The notes under the pieces are model-generated. The model worked only from the letters and a program-made list of their open reading frames with translations. It was not told the DNA's origin and did not search any database. From Hominilimicola fabiformis (lineage in GTDB: Bacteria > Bacillota > Clostridia > UBA1381): DNA of 64,000 bases. This document shows positions 33,686-43,484 of this stretch, piece by piece (positions within the stretch are counted from its first letter, which is position 1; every line of letters starts with the position of its first letter). Both the position numbers and the translations under genes were made by a program. The DNA lies in the NCBI RefSeq assembly GCF_020687385.1, contig NZ_JAJEQM010000003.1, forward strand, positions 62,001 to 126,000, read 5' to 3'.

Positions 33686-34605
33686 TAAACAGTATTATTA
33701 AACTCGGAATTGCAATGCTTGTCGGGTTTGTGTGCATAAAGACGGGTTACATAACGAAAGAGCAAAACAACGGACTTTCAAAAGTTATCGTGAGAGTGAC
33801 GCTTCCGATACTCATTATAACTTCGCTTACAAGCCTTGAATTTGATACACAAAAATTGAAAAATTCGATTTATGTGTTGATTGTGTCGATAGTCGTGGTT
33901 GCGTTTCTGTTTGCAGTCGGAACGGTCACGTCAAAAATAAGTAAAATGGATAAATCGCGAGCGATAATGCACCGATGTATGACGTGTTTCGGTAATGTTG
34001 TGTTTATGGCATTTCCGCTCATACAGGCACTTTACGGTGCAGAGGGACTTTTATATGCGGCGATTTATGAACTTGCAAACGATACTTGTCTTTGGACGCT
34101 CGGCGTGTATCAGATGAAGTCGATAGAGGAAAAAGAAAAATCGTTTATGGGAAGTATAAAAAATCTTGTAAATCCCGGAACGATTGCGTTTGTTGTCGCA
34201 TTTGTGATGATGGCATTCGGACTGAAATTCAGCGGTATATTCGGGGAGGTAATGACCGGTATCGGCAGTACAACAACGTATTTGTCGATGTTCTTTATAG
34301 GCGGTACGCTTGCACTTGTTGATTTTAAGCACATATATAAACGTGTGTGGCTGTTTGTATTGACGGCGGTTAAGATGGTCATTATACCGATTATATTGAT
34401 GTTTGTTTTAAAACCGTTTAATCTCGGTGAAATGGTTACGGCGGTTATCGTACTGCAAGCCGCAATGCCAGCGTCAACCATACTTGTAATACTCGGTATG
34501 GAATATGACGGCGATGTGCTTTATTGTGCGGAGGGTGTGTTTATAACGCATCTGTTGGGACTTTTGACATTGCCGTTTGTGTATTACCTTATGAGCGTGA
34601 TTTAA
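33664..34605 (+). CDS. AEC family transporter (auxin efflux carrier fold)
   Basis: A 313-residue protein with about ten membrane segments in two halves of five, the form of AEC permeases that carry malonate, malate, auxin-like acids or amino acids. The amino-terminal MLVGFVCIKTGYITKEQNNGLSK region (core: GFVCIKTGYI) and the QAAMPASTILVILGMEYD segment near residue 265 are family marks. It starts inside the radical SAM gene with AAGGATAAGGG upstream. It converges with the next gene and their stop codons overlap, without a terminator between them. Substrate unknown. Confidence 0.88.
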   Translation: MQGFETIINSIIKLGIAMLVGFVCIKTGYITKEQNNGLSKVIVRVTLPILIITSLTSLEFDTQKLKNSIYVLIVSIVVVAFLFAVGTVTSKISKMDKSRAIMHRCMTCFGNVVFMAFPLIQALYGAEGLLYAAIYELANDTCLWTLGVYQMKSIEEKEKSFMGSIKNLVNPGTIAFVVAFVMMAFGLKFSGIFGEVMTGIGSTTTYLSMFFIGGTLALVDFKHIYKRVWLFVLTAVKMVIIPIILMFVLKPFNLGEMVTAVIVLQAAMPASTILVILGMEYDGDVLYCAEGVFITHLLGLLTLPFVYYLMSVI

Positions 34606-35018
34606 AATAATTTGTAATGCGGTTTTTCTTCGTTGAAAAACAGGTAACGTATATAGTCGTCAACGATTATGCAGACAGGACTTAGTAAAAACCATAAAAA
34701 CATATACGGCAGACATATCTGCCCCATAATATTGAACGGCAAATCGTAGTAATCCCATACGTTAAGATTTAGCAATAAATTAAAAATACACCCAAAGATA
34801 AATTCCATTAATGTTATGATAAATGTGCCTATCAGCATTTGTATTAACAAAGGAATATCCCAGGTGTATTTTTTGTTTATAAGTCCTAAAAGTACAAAGC
34901 ATATTCCGCCCAATATAAACATACTCCAGTGCGAATATCCGCGCCAAAGCATTTCAATCAAGACGTATACTATGCCGCCGAAGGAAAATAAAAAGAAGTA
35001 TTTTAAAACACTTGCCAT
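34602..35018 (-). CDS. Small membrane protein of the CmpB-like putative ABC transporter type IV family
   Basis: A 138-residue protein with four membrane segments. The stretches LIEMLWRGYSHWSMF, LGGICF and WDYYDLPFNIMGQICLPYMFLWF match the small PF06541-type family, which is labelled a putative ABC transporter but has no proven role. It is preceded by GAAAGGA. It ends inside the AEC gene's stop, convergently. The EamA gene lies upstream in the same direction with a 59-base gap. The family call is good, the function unknown. Confidence 0.75.
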   Translation of the reverse strand: MASVLKYFFLFSFGGIVYVLIEMLWRGYSHWSMFILGGICFVLLGLINKKYTWDIPLLIQMLIGTFIITLMEFIFGCIFNLLLNLNVWDYYDLPFNIMGQICLPYMFLWFLLSPVCIIVDDYIRYLFFNEEKPHYKLF

Positions 35019-35077
35019 ACAATATCAATCCTTTCAGAAGATATGATATTATTATATGTAGGGCAAGTGTTTTTTAA

Positions 35078-35503
35078 TCAAAGAATCATTACAAAAGTAC
35101 CGGCTGTTATAAGAATACCGCCCATAACCGTCTTGAATGTCAAGTCCTCTTTAAGAATTACAAAGGCAAGTATCATTGATATAACAACACTGAATTTGTC
35201 AATCGGAACTACTTTTGACGCATCACCGAGTTGAAGTGCTTTGTAGTAGAATAGCCAAGAAAGACCTGTGGCAATTCCCGAAAGTACAAGGAATATCCAG
35301 CTTTTTGCGGTTATATCCTGTATTCCGCTTTGTGCGCCTGTCATAAAGACAATTCCCCATGCCATTATAAGTACAACGATTGTTCTTATTGCAGTGGCAA
35401 GGTTTGAGTTTATGTCGCTTATTCCGATTTTTGCAAGTATTGATGTAAGTGCAGCGAAAAATGCCGATAGTATTGCGTAAATTACCCAACTGTCTTTAAA
35501 CAT
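35078..35503 (-). CDS. Single-domain EamA/DMT transporter
   Basis: A 141-residue protein with five membrane segments, one EamA repeat, where most family members have two. Motifs WVIYAILSAFFAALTSILAKIG and LYYKALQLGDASKVVPIDKFSVV (core: FYYKALQLGDASKVVPIDK) are those of the short COG2510-type proteins, which work as dimers. Half length is therefore normal for this subgroup, so it is not called truncated. Substrate unknown. A repeat-rich stretch separates it from gyrB. Confidence 0.82.
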   Translation of the reverse strand: MFKDSWVIYAILSAFFAALTSILAKIGISDINSNLATAIRTIVVLIMAWGIVFMTGAQSGIQDITAKSWIFLVLSGIATGLSWLFYYKALQLGDASKVVPIDKFSVVISMILAFVILKEDLTFKTVMGGILITAGTFVMIL

Positions 35504-35558
35504 TTTAATTCATCTCTTTTGTATTGCTTTTTGTATGTGATAATGAGTCACTCGTGGT

Positions 35559-35790
35559 CGGCGTTCGTAGGGAGCGGCATCTCGACGTAACGAAAGCCAC
35601 CCCACAGTCAGCTATGCTGACAGCTCCCCTCAAGGGGAGCCGAACTAAGCCTCTCCTTGAGGAGAGGTGCCTGAAAAGCGGAGAGGTGGCAAATGATAGA
35701 CATAGTTTTGAGATGTTGCCACCCCACAGTCAACTGCGTTGACAGCTCCCCTCAATGGGAGCGCCTTGTAGGGGCGGTCATTGGTCGCCC
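35559..35790. repeat. REP-like mosaic of palindromic repeats between gyrB and the EamA gene
   Basis: Two copies of a ~45-bp unit (35595-35640 and 35718-35762) start GCCACCCCACAGTCA and hold two hairpins: GTCAGC/GCTGAC in the first copy and GTCAAC/GTTGAC in the second, a paired change. CTCCCC/GGGGAG follows. Between the copies is CCTCTCC-TTGA-GGAGAGG, and the tail has GTAGGGGCGGTCATTGGTCG. Such mosaics are common dispersed intergenic repeats in gut Clostridia. There is no coding potential. It covers most of the 292-base gap. Confidence 0.7.
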
Positions 35791-35795
35791 TATAA

Positions 35796-37721
35796 TTAAA
35801 TATCAAGGTTTGAAACATATTTCGCGTGTTTTTCAATAAACTCACGACGCGGTTCAACCTTATCGCCCATAAGTATTGTAAATGTTTCGTCCGCAATCAT
35901 TGCGTCCTCGATATCAACCTTTAACATAGTTCTCTTAGCAGGGTCCATTGTGGTTTCTTTAAGTTCGGCAGGGTCCATCTCACCAAGACCTTTATAACGC
36001 TGAACTTTTGCACCGGGTCCCATTTCGGCTATAAGTCTGTCACGTTCATCGTCCGTAAACGCAAACTTTTCAACAAGGTTTTTATTCTTACCCTTGAACA
36101 CCTTGAAAAGCGGCGGTTGTGCGATATACACATTACCGTTTTCGATAAGCGGACGCATATGTCTGAAGAAGAATGTCAAAAGCAATGTTCTGATATGCGC
36201 ACCGTCGACATCGGCATCCGCCATAATAACGATTTTACCGTATTTCAAATTATCGATATTGAAATCATCGCCGATACCTGTACCGAGTGCTTGTATAATA
36301 GGCAACAACTTTTCGTTTGAGTAAACCTTGTCAATTCTTGATTTTTCAACATTAAGCATTTTACCCCAAAGAGGAAGGATTGCTTGGAAACGTCTGTTTC
36401 TGCCTTGCTTTGCACTGCCGCCGGCACTATCACCCTCGACTATAAACAATTCTGCGTAATCTGCACCCTCATCGGTACATCTTGCAAGTTTACCCAAAAG
36501 CGAAGAATTGCTGCTTGAGTTTTTACGCGATGCCTCACGCGCCTTTTTGGCAGCCTCACGAGCACGTGATGCGGTCAAAGTCTTTTCGATAATAATTTTT
36601 GCGATTTTAGGATTTTCCTCAAGGAATGCAGAAAGCTTATCGTTTAAAGCATTTTCAACCAGCGCTCTTGCCTCACTGTTACCAAGCTTTGTTTTCGTCT
36701 GACCCTCAAACTGTGCCTCGACAACCTTAACGCTGATTACTGCGGTAAGTCCTTCACGAGTATCTTCGCCCGATAGGTTAGGGTCTTTTTCTTTTAGTAA
36801 ATTATTCTTTTTTGCGTAGTCATTTATGACACGTGTAAGACCTGATTTAAAGCCTGTTTCGTGCGTACCGCCTTCGCCTGTGTGAATGTTGTTTGCGAAG
36901 CTTAGAAGTGACTCTGTATATGATGTTGTGTACTGCATAGCAACTTCAACCATCATATCCTCACGCTGTGCTTCAAAGTAAATAATATCATCGTGAAGCG
37001 GGTCTTTGTTTCTGTTTAAGTATTGTACAAATTCCTTTATACCGCCTTCTGCGTGTAGAGTGACCGTTTCGGGATTTTCAACACGATAATCGGTAAACAG
37101 GATTTTTACACCCTTATTAAGAAATGCCTGTTCACGAAGTCTTTTTAAAAGTACATCGTAATCAAATTCAAGCACTTCAAAAATTTCGGGGTCAGGCTTA
37201 AATGTAATTTTTGTACCGGTCTTGTCGGTATCACCGATAACCTTTAGTTTACAAGTAGGCTTACCGCGTTCGTAACTTTGATAATGAACGTGTTCGCCGT
37301 CACTTACTTCTACTTCAAGATGTTCCGAAAGTGCGTTTACAACAGAAGAACCGACACCGTGCAAACCGCCCGATACCTTGTATCCGCCGCCGCCGAATTT
37401 ACCGCCGGCGTGAAGAATTGTAAGTACAACTTCGACTGTCGGAATACCCTGCTGTGGGTGAATACCGACAGGAATACCACGACCGTTATCTGTGACGGTC
37501 ACTGAATTGTCAGGGTTTATATCAACTTTAATTTCCGTACAATAGCCTGCAAGTGCCTCATCAATAGAGTTGTCTACGATTTCATAGACAAGGTGATGCA
37601 GACCTGCCGACGAGGTAGAGCCGATATACATACCCGGACGTTTTCTTACTGCGTCAAGACCTTCGAGTACCTGTATTTGACTTTCGTCATAGGTGGTTTC
37701 AATCTTTTCCAAATCACTCAT
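35796..37721 (-). CDS. gyrB: DNA gyrase subunit B
   Basis: A 641-residue ATPase subunit of gyrase. It shows [17 protein letters not shown] and [13 protein letters not shown] of the GHKL ATPase domain, the transducer, and the TOPRIM motifs [15 protein letters not shown] and [17 protein letters not shown], with a typical GyrB end ([11 protein letters not shown]). The start MSDLEK at 37721 is chosen because GGGAGAAAAAA lies just upstream; earlier in-frame codons have no family similarity. It is the last gene of the recJ-relA-yaaA-recF-remB-gyrB block. gyrA, which usually follows, is absent; an intergenic repeat lies there instead. Confidence 0.97.
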   Translation of the reverse strand: MSDLEKIETTYDESQIQVLEGLDAVRKRPGMYIGSTSSAGLHHLVYEIVDNSIDEALAGYCTEIKVDINPDNSVTVTDNGRGIPVGIHPQQGIPTVEVVLTILHAGGKFGGGGYKVSGGLHGVGSSVVNALSEHLEVEVSDGEHVHYQSYERGKPTCKLKVIGDTDKTGTKITFKPDPEIFEVLEFDYDVLLKRLREQAFLNKGVKILFTDYRVENPETVTLHAEGGIKEFVQYLNRNKDPLHDDIIYFEAQREDMMVEVAMQYTTSYTESLLSFANNIHTGEGGTHETGFKSGLTRVINDYAKKNNLLKEKDPNLSGEDTREGLTAVISVKVVEAQFEGQTKTKLGNSEARALVENALNDKLSAFLEENPKIAKIIIEKTLTASRAREAAKKAREASRKNSSSNSSLLGKLARCTDEGADYAELFIVEGDSAGGSAKQGRNRRFQAILPLWGKMLNVEKSRIDKVYSNEKLLPIIQALGTGIGDDFNIDNLKYGKIVIMADADVDGAHIRTLLLTFFFRHMRPLIENGNVYIAQPPLFKVFKGKNKNLVEKFAFTDDERDRLIAEMGPGAKVQRYKGLGEMDPAELKETTMDPAKRTMLKVDIEDAMIADETFTILMGDKVEPRREFIEKHAKYVSNLDI

Positions 37722-37764
37722 ATTTTTTTCTCCCTTTATCTTAATTTTATCCGTTTTGCGTGTA

Positions 37765-38010
37765 TTATAAACCACGTTTTGCCAATACTTTTGAAGAAAC
37801 GGAGGATATAAAAACTTTCGTTTCATCTTTTTCCTTAACTACAACAAAGGATTTCGGCAAATCGTCGGTTGAATTTATAATCAGACCGTTTTTTTGAGAT
37901 TCGGCAAGGAAGTTTCTGCCGAGCCTTGAAACAGTCGTATTATCCATATCAAATATTCCTATTATATCTTTTGTATTTACAACAATGTTTTCCTCAACTC
38001 TAAGGTACAT
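37765..38010 (-). CDS. remB: RemB/YaaB-type extracellular matrix regulator family protein
   Basis: An 81-residue protein of the RemA/RemB (DUF370) family, starting [21 protein letters not shown], the usual form in Firmicutes between recF and gyrB. Bacillus RemA is a DNA-binding activator of matrix genes; RemB is a related, less understood protein. Its ATG overlaps the recF stop by one base. The position is conserved in the origin region of many Firmicutes, here without dnaA-dnaN. Confidence 0.88.
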   Translation of the reverse strand: MYLRVEENIVVNTKDIIGIFDMDNTTVSRLGRNFLAESQKNGLIINSTDDLPKSFVVVKEKDETKVFISSVSSKVLAKRGL

Positions 38011-39104
38011 TAATTTTCCTCCCTTACGACAGAGCCGTTTTTTATTTTAAATAACTTCGTATTGTCGGTGCTTTCGATAAGGTCGGTGTCAGTTGAAGTT
38101 ATAAGAACTTGCTTATCGCGAATTTTCTGCGAAAGGTACATTCGGCGGTTAATGTCAAGCTCGCTCATTATATCGTCAAGCAGAAGTATCGGATATTCGC
38201 TTTTTATGTGATGAATGTAATCGGCTTGTGCAATTTTCATTGACAGTGCAGATGTACGCTGTTGACCTTGTGAGCCGTAAATTTTCGCCTCACTGCCGTT
38301 GATTGTGATGTGCAAATCATCTCGCTGTACGCCGACTTGGGCGGAGGCTAAATCAATTTCGCGTCTTTGATTTTTTTCAAGATATTCGTATATCGAATCT
38401 TTATCATCACCGCTTGCCCTCATACCCGGCATATACGATATTTGCAATTTTTCACCCGATATTTCATTTTGTATGGCGGCTGAAAAGTTATTTATCAGCT
38501 TGACAAAATCGGTACGGTATTTGATGATTTTTTCGCCCTCTGCGGCAAGCTGTTCATTCCATACGGAAAGCATCATATCCGACTTTGCACCTTTTGCACG
38601 AAGAACTTTGAGTAAGCTGTTTTTTTGACCCAACGCCTTGTGATAGTCGATTAGGCTTGTAAGGTATCGCGGATAAAGCTGACTTACCGATGAGTCGATA
38701 AACTTTCGTCTTGCGGACGGCGAACCTTTGACAAGCTCCAAATCTTCGGGTGAAAACATTACAACATTGAGATAATTCATAAGTTTGCTTAGTTTTGTTA
38801 TCTGAACGTGGTTGATTTTAATGTTCTTTCTGCCGTTTTTCATAAGCTGCATAGCGGCTGTGTAATCACGTTCCGAATCGTGAAAATCAAGCGACAGACG
38901 CGAAAAATCTTCACCGAATTTTATAAGCTCTTTATCGGACTTTGCTCTGTGACTTCTGCCTTGTGAGAAAATATATACCGCCTCTAAAATATTTGTTTTA
39001 CCCTGTGCATTGTCGCCGTAAATCACGTTTGTGTACGGGGAAAACTCAATTTTTTCGGAAGTATAATTTCTGAAATTCGCAAGGGACAGTGAGGAAATAT
39101 ACAT
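38010..39104 (-). CDS. recF: DNA replication and repair protein RecF
   Basis: A 364-residue SMC-like ATPase that loads RecA at gaps. Walker A YGDNAQGKTN near residue 30-39, the RSHRAKSDKELI stretch, signature GSQGQQRTSALSMKIAQ and Walker B PILLLDDIMSELD are present. Length is as usual. Its ATG follows the yaaA stop with no gap and its stop overlaps remB's start, so all are coupled. Confidence 0.97.
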   Translation of the reverse strand: MYISSLSLANFRNYTSEKIEFSPYTNVIYGDNAQGKTNILEAVYIFSQGRSHRAKSDKELIKFGEDFSRLSLDFHDSERDYTAAMQLMKNGRKNIKINHVQITKLSKLMNYLNVVMFSPEDLELVKGSPSARRKFIDSSVSQLYPRYLTSLIDYHKALGQKNSLLKVLRAKGAKSDMMLSVWNEQLAAEGEKIIKYRTDFVKLINNFSAAIQNEISGEKLQISYMPGMRASGDDKDSIYEYLEKNQRREIDLASAQVGVQRDDLHITINGSEAKIYGSQGQQRTSALSMKIAQADYIHHIKSEYPILLLDDIMSELDINRRMYLSQKIRDKQVLITSTDTDLIESTDNTKLFKIKNGSVVREEN

Positions 39105-39335
39105 TTATTCCGCTCCTACTTCGACTTCGACTGTCGCGTCCTCAAATTCGACCGTAACTTTGTCACCCGGACGGATTTTTTTGCCGCGCATTGTGCAAAC
39201 TTCACCGTTTACCGATACGATACCGTCAAAAATCATATCCTTAGCCATAGCACCGCTTTCGGCAAGTGCGGAAAATTTAAGCAGTTGGTCAAGTTTTATA
39301 TATTCGGTTGTGATGTTTATATTCATTTTTTCCAT
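39105..39335 (-). CDS. yaaA: S4-domain RNA-binding protein YaaA/RlbA
   Basis: A 76-residue S4 domain protein. It has the S4 core YIKLDQLLKFSALAESGAMAKDMIFDG and VNGEVCTMRGKKIRPGDKV (core pieces: KLDQLLKF, RGKKIRPGDKV). The protein is normally encoded between dnaN and recF; its role in bacteria is thought to be ribosome-linked but is poorly defined. TGAGG lies before the start. Upstream here is relA, not dnaN. Confidence 0.93.
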   Translation of the reverse strand: MEKMNINITTEYIKLDQLLKFSALAESGAMAKDMIFDGIVSVNGEVCTMRGKKIRPGDKVTVEFEDATVEVEVGAE

Positions 39336-39359
39336 AAGACTTTATTCCTCAATAAATTA

Positions 39360-41621
39360 TTAATTCTGTAATCTTGTTACAGATGTAACACCTTGAATTT
39401 GAACTATTTTCTTTTTTAGAAGTGCAAGATCGGAGGTGTTTCTGATTTCGACACCGATTTGTATAATTGCGATACCTTTTTTGTTTACATACGCATTTAC
39501 CGATTTAAAAGGTATTTTAAGTGCCGAAAGAATGTTTGTAATTTCAAGCAAAACACCGTCGCGGTCAGGTGCTTCCACCTGCAAGTTAGCAATGTATGAC
39601 GTACTGCGTTCATCGTCCCACCATACGTCAATAAATCTGCCCTTGTCTTCTTCGGACATTGACTGCGGATTCATATTCGGACAGTCGCGTCTGTGAACAC
39701 TTACGCCTCTGCCTTTCGTGATAAAGCCGACAATGTCGTCACCGGCAACGGGGTTACAGCAACGTGCAAGACGTACAAGACAGTTATCAATGTCTTTAAC
39801 AACGATACCTTTGCTTGATGCGTGACGCTTAGCCGGTTCGGCTTGAACGGTTTTGCTTTCCTCGTTGTATACCGCCTCAAGATTTTTCTTTGCTTCAAGA
39901 TTTTTGTTCAGCTTTGTCCATTCGTCACGAAGTCTGAAAACGACTTTTTGTGCGGTAAGCCCACCGTAGCCGACGCTTGCGTATAGGTCGTCAATACTTT
40001 GAAAACCGTATCTTCTTAAAAGAATAGCAATCCATTCTTGTTTGAAAAGCTGTTCGTGAGTGTTGCCGATACGTCTTAATTCACGTTCGATAAGTTCTTT
40101 GCCGTGTTCAATATTTTCGTCACGTCTTTCACGTTTAAACCACTGATTAATCTTGTTTTTAGCCTGTGAAGTGCGACAGATTTTCAACCAGTCACGGCTC
40201 GGACCGTGCGTATTTGCAGTTAGAATTTCAACTATTTCACCGTTTTGTACCATATAGTTGTTCGGAACGATTTTTCCGTTTACCTTTGCACCGCTCATTT
40301 TATATCCGACTTCCGAGTGTATTGCAAAAGCAAAATCAATAACCGTACTTTTTGCAGGAAGTGAAATAACTTTACCTTGTGGGGTAAATACGAAAACTTC
40401 TTCTTCAAACAAGTCGAATTTAAGTGTGTTAAAGAAATCGTCGGTATCTATAATATTTGTCTGTGTATCAAGCAGTTGACGTACCCATTCAAGTTTTGAA
40501 TCCATATCGGTTTTGCCTGATATACCTTCTTTGTACTTCCAGTGTGCCGCGATACCGTTTTCGGCAATTCTGTGCATTTCCCAAGTACGAATTTGAATTT
40601 CAAAAGGTGTACCGTTAGGACCTATAACCGTTGTATGAAGTGATTGATACATATTCGGTTTAGGCATTGCGATATAGTCCTTGAAACGCATAGGAACGGG
40701 AGTGTATAAATCGTGTACCATACCGAGTACCGCGTAACAGTCCGCAACGGTATCAACAATAATTCTGACTGCGAAAAGGTCGTAAAGTTCGTCGATTGTC
40801 TTGTTCTGCGTGTACATTTTTCTGAAAATACTGTAAAAATGCTTTGCACGTCCCGTAACCTGACTTTTAATATTCATTTGGTCAAGTTTTTCACGAAGTA
40901 CGTCCATAATGTCGCGTATGTACTTTTCGCGTTCGTCCTTTTTCTGATTTATGCTCTGACGAATTTCTTCGTATGCGACAGGGTCAAGGTACTTTAAAGC
41001 CAAATCCTCAAGTTCGATTTTGATTTTGGACATACCGAGACGGTGGGCAAGAGGAGCATATACGTCAAGCGTTTCTTTTGAAATTAAAAGCTGTTTTGCA
41101 CGCGGCATAAAGTTCAATGTACGCATATTGTGCAGTCTGTCGATTAGCTTTATTATAACAACACGTATATCCTTTGCCATTGCAAGAAACATTTTTCTGA
41201 GGTTTTCGACCTGCTGTTCCTCACGGGTGTTGTATTTGATTTTTCTAAGTTTCGTAACTCCGTCAACAAGTTCCGCAACGCTTTTGCCGAATATCGTTTC
41301 GATATTCTCATAAGTGTAAGGCGTATCCTCTACAACATCGTGTAAAAGTGCCGCCGAAATTGCCGTTGCATCAAGCGAAAGCTGTGCCGCAATATATGCA
41401 AGCTGAACAGGGTGCTCGATATACGGTGCACCGCTGCGGCGGAATTGGTGACTGTGAGCAGATTTTGCAAGCTTATAGGCAACGTAAATCATATCTGTGT
41501 TGGCATTCGGGCTGTAACCCTTAACCATACCGATAATTTTATCTACAAGTACATCTGTATCATCAGCGTGTTGAGGTATTTTTTCCGGCGAAAGAATTAC
41601 CGGCTCTTTTGCTTCGGGCAT
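39360..41621 (-). CDS. relA: Bifunctional (p)ppGpp synthetase/hydrolase RelA/SpoT
   Basis: A 753-residue Rel enzyme that makes and breaks the alarmone (p)ppGpp. The hydrolase domain carries HSHQFRRSGAPYIEHP and the HD motif LLHDVVEDT; the synthetase domain carries FYSIFRKMYTQNK, DLFAVRIIV and AMPKPNMYQSLHTTV; TGS (FVFTPQGKVISLPAKSTVIDFAF; core: FVFTPQGKV), a zinc-finger-like region with CCNPVAGDDIVGF, and a C-terminal ACT domain follow. Both active domains look intact. recJ is 4 bases upstream and yaaA 24 bases downstream. Joining to the recF-gyrB set is unusual. Confidence 0.96.
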   Translation of the reverse strand: MPEAKEPVILSPEKIPQHADDTDVLVDKIIGMVKGYSPNANTDMIYVAYKLAKSAHSHQFRRSGAPYIEHPVQLAYIAAQLSLDATAISAALLHDVVEDTPYTYENIETIFGKSVAELVDGVTKLRKIKYNTREEQQVENLRKMFLAMAKDIRVVIIKLIDRLHNMRTLNFMPRAKQLLISKETLDVYAPLAHRLGMSKIKIELEDLALKYLDPVAYEEIRQSINQKKDEREKYIRDIMDVLREKLDQMNIKSQVTGRAKHFYSIFRKMYTQNKTIDELYDLFAVRIIVDTVADCYAVLGMVHDLYTPVPMRFKDYIAMPKPNMYQSLHTTVIGPNGTPFEIQIRTWEMHRIAENGIAAHWKYKEGISGKTDMDSKLEWVRQLLDTQTNIIDTDDFFNTLKFDLFEEEVFVFTPQGKVISLPAKSTVIDFAFAIHSEVGYKMSGAKVNGKIVPNNYMVQNGEIVEILTANTHGPSRDWLKICRTSQAKNKINQWFKRERRDENIEHGKELIERELRRIGNTHEQLFKQEWIAILLRRYGFQSIDDLYASVGYGGLTAQKVVFRLRDEWTKLNKNLEAKKNLEAVYNEESKTVQAEPAKRHASSKGIVVKDIDNCLVRLARCCNPVAGDDIVGFITKGRGVSVHRRDCPNMNPQSMSEEDKGRFIDVWWDDERSTSYIANLQVEAPDRDGVLLEITNILSALKIPFKSVNAYVNKKGIAIIQIGVEIRNTSDLALLKKKIVQIQGVTSVTRLQN

Positions 41622-41625
41622 ATGC

Positions 41626-43338
41626 TCACTTCCTTTTTATGTCTTTTAAAATTAGTTGTACGGTTTCATTCCCTTGATAATGGTTAATATCCATTTGGAA
41701 TGCTATATTTACAGTATCGCCTTGATGGATAAATTCCGCAAATTCACCCATTCCGAAACCGATACAGTTTATTGTCTGATTATTTTTCACTATGCGAAGT
41801 CTTAAATGCTTGTTATCCGCACCGACAGGGGCGATATTCATAACCTGTGCGTGTGCAAGTGCGAATACGGGCTTTTCATTGTTCATACCGAACGGCTCAA
41901 GTTTTGAAAGCAGTTTTGCATTTTCAAGAGTTACGGAACGCTCTGAAAGCGGACAGTCAATATCAACTGTCGGTATCATATCCTGTTCGCTCAATACTTC
42001 GTCTGCATATTTGTTTATCTCTTTTATGAATGAGTCAATATCGGACATATTGACGTTCAATCCTGCCGCCACTGCGTGACCGCCGAAATCAATAAGCTGT
42101 TTTTCACAATGTGTAAGTGCGTCAAAAAGGTTGAAACCCTTTATACTTCTTCCCGAACCTTTTCCGACACCGTTAGTGTGGGAAATAAGTATGCAAGGCT
42201 TGTAATACATATCACATAACCTTGACGCAACAATTCCGATTACACCTTGATGCCAATTTTCCTGTGCAAGCACGATAACTTTTTTCTTTTCGAAATTCGG
42301 ATCTTTTGCAATCAGTTCCAATGCCTCGTCAAATATTTGACGTTCGGTTTGCTGACGTTCTTTATTTTCAGTATCAAGTAAAAGTGCCAATTCTCTTGCA
42401 CGGCTTTCGTCATTTGTAAGCAGCAGTTCAACGGCTGTTGCCGCACTGCCGAGTCTGCCTGCGGCATTCAATCGCGGCGCGATTGAAAAAGCAATAGTTG
42501 ACGCGCTTAAAGGTTTATCCAAAACACCTGCAACTTCCATTACTGCACGAATGCCTATTCTTTTTGGATTGTGCAAAATTTTTAAGCCTTTATCCACGAT
42601 AACTCTGTTTTCGCCCAAAAGCGGTACAACGTCGGCAATAGTGCCGAGAGTGGCAATATCGACATATTGGTTAAACACATCTGTGGTTTTAAGTCCGTTT
42701 TTAATTGCAAGAGCCAAAATAAGCTTGAAAGCCACACCTACGCCTGCAAGTGCGTCAAACGGATAGTCGCAGTCGGGTCTTTTCGGGTTTAAAATAGCCG
42801 CTGCGGCTGTCGGAAGTCGGTCTTTGCAAGTGTGGTGGTCGGTAATAATAACGTCCATTCCCTGAAGTTTTGCAAATTCCACTTCACCGATAGCGGTTAT
42901 ACCGCAGTCAACGGTTATCATAAGTTTTATACCTTGTTTGAATAGCTTGTTTACAGCCATGATGTTTATACCGTATCCCTCACCTTTGCGGTCAGGTATG
43001 TAGTATTCGACATCTGCACCGAGTGAAAGTAAAAATTTGTATAAAAGTGCGGTTGAGGTAATTCCGTCAACGTCATAGTCACCGTAAACCGCGATTTTTT
43101 CGTTGTTTTGAATTGCGTTTGTTATGCGTTCGACTGCCTTGTCCATATCAAGCATAAGCATTGGATTTATAATATCAGCCATTGATTTTCTCAGATAAGG
43201 TGCAATATCCTCACTTTCAATTCCTCTGTTTAAAAGTATGGTTGAAATAACGCGGGGAATATGGTGTTCCTTAGATATTTCGTCAATGGTTTCTTCTTTG
43301 ATTTTTTTACTTTTTATATTCCAAATCTTATCTATCAT
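41626..43338 (-). CDS. recJ: Single-stranded-DNA-specific exonuclease RecJ
   Basis: A 570-residue DHH-family 5'-3' exonuclease that trims single-stranded DNA in recombination and mismatch repair. The DHH motifs are AVYGDYDVDGITST, VDCG and ITDHHTCKD; the DHHA1 part has SGRSIKGFNLFDAL and FGGHAVAAGLNV. A C-terminal OB-type domain completes it. Length is slightly short but normal for Firmicutes. It heads a minus-strand block and has its own promoter, with relA 4 bases downstream, as is common in Firmicutes. Confidence 0.96.
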   Translation of the reverse strand: MIDKIWNIKSKKIKEETIDEISKEHHIPRVISTILLNRGIESEDIAPYLRKSMADIINPMLMLDMDKAVERITNAIQNNEKIAVYGDYDVDGITSTALLYKFLLSLGADVEYYIPDRKGEGYGINIMAVNKLFKQGIKLMITVDCGITAIGEVEFAKLQGMDVIITDHHTCKDRLPTAAAAILNPKRPDCDYPFDALAGVGVAFKLILALAIKNGLKTTDVFNQYVDIATLGTIADVVPLLGENRVIVDKGLKILHNPKRIGIRAVMEVAGVLDKPLSASTIAFSIAPRLNAAGRLGSAATAVELLLTNDESRARELALLLDTENKERQQTERQIFDEALELIAKDPNFEKKKVIVLAQENWHQGVIGIVASRLCDMYYKPCILISHTNGVGKGSGRSIKGFNLFDALTHCEKQLIDFGGHAVAAGLNVNMSDIDSFIKEINKYADEVLSEQDMIPTVDIDCPLSERSVTLENAKLLSKLEPFGMNNEKPVFALAHAQVMNIAPVGADNKHLRLRIVKNNQTINCIGFGMGEFAEFIHQGDTVNIAFQMDINHYQGNETVQLILKDIKRK

Positions 43339-43383
43339 ATTTTACTCCAAAACGCAATTTTTTTAACATAAATACTACTTATT

Positions 43384-43412
43384 ATTATAACATTTTTTTA
43401 AGAAAAATTCAA
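43384..43412 (-). promoter_or_regulatory. Promoter of recJ-relA-yaaA-recF-remB-gyrB block
   Basis: On the minus strand TTGAAT (43412-43407), 17-bp spacer, TATAAT (43389-43384), 46 bases before recJ. It is divergent from the small Asn/Gln-rich gene's promoter 16 bases away. Confidence 0.7.
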
Positions 43413-43427
43413 GTAAAACAGGGTTTT

Positions 43428-43457
43428 TTGAATAAAATAATCAACAATGGTTAAAAT
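43428..43457 (+). promoter_or_regulatory. Promoter of small Asn/Gln-rich gene
   Basis: TTGAAT (43428-43433), 18-bp spacer, TAAAAT (43452-43457), 28 bases before the ATG. It is back to back with the recJ promoter. Confidence 0.55.
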
Positions 43458-43484
43458 AGAATTTGAAGAAGGGAGTGAATATAA

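Noticed and set aside
35078-35503. Truncated EamA transporter
   Set aside because: Single-repeat EamA proteins of about 140 residues are a normal short subgroup; the protein starts and ends cleanly.
35524-35742. Plus-strand 72-residue ORF and minus-strand 83-residue ORF at the gyrB 3' end
   Set aside because: Both are built from palindromic intergenic repeat sequence, without start signals.
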